Of a DNA stretch of 64,000 nt, positions 60,310 to 64,000 are shown one piece after another. Origin of the DNA: Branchiostoma floridae. Lineage: Eukaryota > Chordata > Leptocardii > Amphioxiformes > Branchiostomatidae. The stretch is from contig NC_049994.1 of NCBI RefSeq assembly GCF_000003815.2, positions 6,601,528 to 6,665,527 of the forward strand. Direction: 5' to 3'. A model generated the notes under the pieces. The model made no database searches. It had not been told where the DNA came from and saw nothing but the letters and a program-made list of their open reading frames with translations. A program made the position numbers and the translations under genes. The first letter of the stretch is position 1. Each line of letters starts with the position of its first letter.

Positions 60310-63197
60310 AGATCTGTTGGAGAGGTGGTACCCACTGAGAAAAAGTCAGTATCCTTCACCAGTATGCCCAGTGAAAAGACCATCGCCAACGCCTCAGATT
60401 GCCTACAAATCATGCAAAACGGCACGGAACTGATCAAAATCCGTTCCAACGTACGACAGTACCAGAGACTCTTTCTGTTGGACCAGGGCTCGGGCGCGAT
60501 ACGATGGCAGCCGAGCAAGAAAGGGGACAAGGCAAGAATCCCCGTAGAATCCATAAAGGAGGTTCGACGGGGTAAGCACACGGACACTTTTCGGAATGTT
60601 GGCGTGCAGTACCCCGACGAGTGTTCTTTTTCGATTATCCACGGGAATGAGTTTGAGACGTTAGATCTTGTTGCGTATACACCTGACGAAGCCAACATCT
60701 GGATAACCGGACTAACATGCCTGATAAGTCAAGGAGATTCACGGGTAGGGGAAAATGCGATAGAGGCAACGGAAGAAGTGAAAGACACATTACGAGATTC
60801 CTGGCTGAAGAAGTCTTTCCGAAGCCTCGATAAATCGAATTCTGGATTTCTGGAGTCGGACCAAATCATATCCTTGGCAATGCAGATAGACTGTGACATA
60901 AGCATTGCACGCGTCAAGCACAAGTTAAAGGAACTCAGCGTATCAAGGGGTGAGGACAACACCAATGCAAAACTGAAAGTGTCCAGCTCAGAGTTTGTGG
61001 AACTCTTTAAGGAAGTGTCGACTAGGCCCGAGATTTACTTTCTGATGGTTAGGTACGGTTGCAGGGACTTTCTGACAGCAGGGGACTTGCACCTATTCCT
61101 AGAGGCTGAACAAGGTATGTCCAACGTAACCAAAGAAAAATGTTTGGAAATCATAAGCACCTTTGAGCCTTCAGAAGAGGGGAGGGACAGGGCACAGATT
61201 GGGATCGATGGCTTCACGAAATACCTCTTGTCATCCGAGTGTGACATCTTTGATGAAGAACACAGTAAGATCCACCAGGATATGACCCATCCTCTGTCGC
61301 ATTACTACGTGTTTTCCTCCCACGACTCATACTTGTTACCTGGCGTGGAGTACGTGCCAAGTCTCAACGCGTACGCGAGATTGCTACAGCGAGGATGCCG
61401 GTACGTGGAACTCGTGTGTTGGGATGGAGAGCACGGGGACGATGAGCCATTGGTCTGTCACCACCCCTCGGAAACCACGCGCCTACGCTTCAGATCGGTG
61501 GTGGAGATAATAGCACAGTATGCATTTCAAGCCTCAGACTATCCGCTAATCATAGGTGGGTGTATGTTGGTTTATTACAGTTACTGTAGCTAATCACGTA
61601 TTTTTCACCTTTGCCGAGGTGACTGTACTGGTAACATTCATGTTCGTCTGCTGCATGTGTTTGCTACATGTGTCTGTCAACATGTCTAACTGGAGAATGC
61701 ATGGATACATTGTCTTTGAATATTTAGTAAGTGGGTGCACAGTGTGATTTTGGGCCTCCTGGCAGCTTTCTATGGTACTGCAGCAGAACATCCAGTTTTG
61801 TTATCTTGTGTTCTGGAGAAGCTATAGTGGTCTCAATATTTGCATAGTTTTTGCTAGATAGCACCTGTGGTGATATGTGTTAAAGTTTGGGCCCTCTAGC
61901 CACTTTCTTTCAAATTGCAGAGGGCAATATTTTAGTTTCTATTAAACAGTAATTTTATGTATGTTTCTGCAATTTCATATTCACAACAAGGCACTGCTTC
62001 AATGACCAATGCGTCTCCAAGTAACCACTGTGTTCATACTTTATTACAATTCTGTACCACATGTGACCTTGACCAGGCATTATTTGACCTTTGCCCAGGT
62101 ATTGACAACCACTGCTGTGAAGAGCAACAGATCAAGATCGTGAACTACATAGCAGCAACATTTGGTGACATGCTGGTCAGGTCCATTGTGGAGGAGGGGG
62201 GTGTTCAACTGCCATCCCCTTATGATTTGAAGAAAAAGGTAAGAGTTAACGCCGGTTCTCCTTTATTTGCGGGGTAACCTTTATCCGTTGTACCTAAAAC
62301 AGGATATCTAGGGATATCATGTCGATGGACGTTGGTTTCAAATGGCATTTTTTTAAAAATAAAACGCAGTTTGAGACCTCCGCCCATCGACTTGATATCC
62401 CGAAATACCCTGGTGTTAAATACAACGGATACAGGTTACCCCGCGAATAAAGGTGAGCTAGTGTTAGATACATGTACATTTGTTAGCATTGAATTTCATA
62501 TTGAAACCTAAAGCAAAAGAGCTGGAAAAGTGTATAAATGTTTGTTTCCTTTACTTGTTCAGATAGTTTCAACACTACCACATTTATCCATGAGGTAGCC
62601 TATATCCGTTGTTATTGATAAAATGACGGATATAGGTTACCCCACAGTTAAATGGAAACCAGCATCATCCACTTTTTGCAAATCATTTGTTCTTCCATAG
62701 CCTCAGCCTAGTTAGTATTGCTTCAGTTTTTTTTTACTGATTTCAATGATTATAATCCTGCTTTTGGACCAGAAGGTTGGGGTTCAAATCCCACTGTAAA
62801 TCAGCACGTTACACAAGCAACTTGATATGATTTTGGAAACGGTCAGACATTTCAGACAGCCATCTAGCATCTTTTCGTCAGTGACACTGGAGAAATCTTG
62901 CCGGAGAGAGTTTGTATAATATAATATTCCTAGCTATGAATTGACATGTAAAAGAAATCTAGTTGTAAAACAGGTTTGTCCTAAATGTACCAATAGCACA
63001 TGTCACTCTCCTTTTGAATGATGGCATTAGTTATGATCATATTTTCACTTTCCTTATCTTGATTTGTTCCTCCCAGGTGCTGGTTATGGGGAAGAAAAAT
63101 GTCCTACCCATGACCTCTACCCAGAGTTCCTCATCTTTGTCCTCCACGAATGACATGCAGAATGCCTTGTCAACGGTCAAGGTCAAAAGGGAGAAAG
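60310..63197 (+). CDS. PLCL: PLC-related inactive protein (PLCL/PRIP), internal exons, partial
   Basis: Three consecutive exons, 60310-61555, 62099-62238 and 63077-63197, with matching phases; the gene runs out of the window and its first exon is not visible. The start KKSVSFTSMPSEK, then WQPSKK and RRGKHTDTFRN, closely follows vertebrate PLCL1/PLCL2 as I remember them. Counting from the first residue of this piece: a PH domain at about 28-140, an EF-hand-like region at 150-315, and the PLC X domain from THPLSHYY (326) on. Compared with PLC-delta1, the catalytic His is kept (SSHDSYL, H338) but the following Asn is Asp. Glu341 is kept (E367), Asp343 is Val (V369), His356 is kept (H384 or H385) and Glu390 is Asp (GIDNHC, D418). 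Loss of calcium ligands predicts an inactive scaffold that binds inositol phosphates and, in vertebrates, phosphatases and GABA-A receptor partners. Confidence 0.92.
62246..62466. mobile_element. family A MITE 8 bp behind a PLCL splice donor
   Basis: Complete copy ('taacgccggttctccttta' to 'aaaggtgagctagtgtta'). The exon ends at 62238 and the MITE starts right after the donor GTAAGAG. Confidence 0.85.
62574..62662. repeat. short deleted family A palindrome
   Basis: Only the outer arms remain: 'catttatccatgaggtagcc', 'tatatccgttg', then 'acggatataggttaccccac'. The interior is deleted to a few bases, giving a compact hairpin. Confidence 0.7.
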
Positions 63198-63226
63198 GTG
63201 AGTGAGTCAACACGGCCTTCACTTTG

Positions 63227-63450
63227 TAACGCTAGTTCACCTTTATTCTCAGGGTAACCTTTATCTGTTGTATTTAACACCAGGGTATTTCAGGGTATCA
63301 ACTTGATGGACGGTGGTCTCAAACTGCGTTATATTGAAAAAGAAATGCAATTTGAAACCACCGTCCATCAACGTGATATCCCTTAATATTCTGTTTTTAG
63401 GTGCAACGGATATAGGCTACCCTCAGCGAATAAAGGGGAAGTGATGTTAG
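63227..63450. mobile_element. family A palindromic MITE behind the next PLCL donor
   Basis: Complete copy ('gtaacgctagttcacctttat' to 'gggaagtgatgttag') starting 30 bp after the exon end at 63197. Confidence 0.85.
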
Positions 63451-63600
63451 AGGGCTAAATTGTGTTCACTGTATGCACAGCAGCCTTCTTCAGGTTTGAA
63501 TAACAATTTTTAGTTACACTAAAAGGCATGTCTTAGGTTAAATCTATGAAAGATGAGGACTATTTTGTTCAATCTGTATGTTTGCCTTGGTGTGAGTTTG

Positions 63601-63826
63601 TAACACTCGTTAACCTTTACCTGCGGGGTAACCTATTTCCATTATCTCAAAGGATAGGGTATTTAGGGATATCAAGTCAACGGATGGTGGTTTCTGATTG
63701 CAATATTTTCAAAATCTTACAGTTTGTTTTCAACATGTTGCACTTTCTGTTTATTTGATATACCAAACTGCCCGGTTTTTAAAACGATGGATATAGGTTA
63801 CCCCGTGGATAAATGTGAACTAGTTA
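63601..63826. mobile_element. family A palindromic MITE
   Basis: Complete diverged copy ('taacactcgttaaccttta' to 'aaatgtgaactagtta'). No further PLCL exon is recognised between here and the window end. Confidence 0.8.
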
Positions 63827-64000
63827 TTCCGTCTGGCCTGGGTATAGACATCCAAGTTTGTTCCCAGTTAAACTGTAACCCAATACTCACTGTCACATCT
63901 GCAATGTTTAATGGCTGGTTCATGTTTGCCCAGGTCCGAATTTAAAGTTAATACCACAGGCTTGGCCCAGGCCCAATATCCCACAGAAAGGCAGGAAGAC

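Noticed and set aside
60270-60698. 142-codon minus-strand frame
   Set aside because: Antisense shadow of the PLCL PH-domain exon.

Overview
This is metazoan nuclear DNA, most likely from a lancelet (Branchiostoma). The evidence is spliced genes with short introns, a PLC-related inactive protein (PLCL/PRIP) gene at the right end, and very dense small DNA transposons. The species call is an inference from gene content and repeat style.

Layout. Positions 1-29,254 hold no gene that I can support. This part is a mosaic of small inverted-repeat elements. It includes a palindromic ~215-bp MITE family (here 'family A') that recurs through the whole window, tRNA-derived SINEs, a 5'-truncated LINE with the reverse transcriptase YVDD motif, and a 1.7-kb foldback element with minisatellite arms.

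Positions 29,263-59,425 (30.2 kb) look like one insertion. It is bounded by an exact 8-bp direct repeat (GTAGAAAT) and hAT-like ends (CAGGGCTCTAGCCAGCAT). Just inside lie 1.55-kb inverted repeats (29,448-30,995 and 57,543-59,092). The outer part of each carries an array of palindromic CACACATCGTGTG-type sites; the left array has eleven, spaced 19-21 bp. Between the inverted repeats sit two intact, head-to-head, multi-exon genes. One is on the minus strand, with 18 coding exons and 804 aa. It encodes a transposase-like protein of the family I know as DUF7869, with a candidate D-D-D triad. The other is on the plus strand, with 9 coding exons and 518 aa. It encodes an unrecognised acidic, coiled-coil protein with a C-terminal domain that may be SH3/Tudor-like. 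They share a 1.4-kb intergenic region. In both gene models all splice phases agree and the summed exon lengths are divisible by three. This is my candidate for an undescribed two-gene giant DNA transposon, or for a transposon-derived gene pair carried by a hAT-like element.

Positions 60,310-63,197 carry three consecutive PLCL exons (PH, EF-hand region, and PLC X domain with altered catalytic residues). The gene continues beyond the window, and its first exon is not visible. Family A MITEs sit directly behind two of its splice donors.
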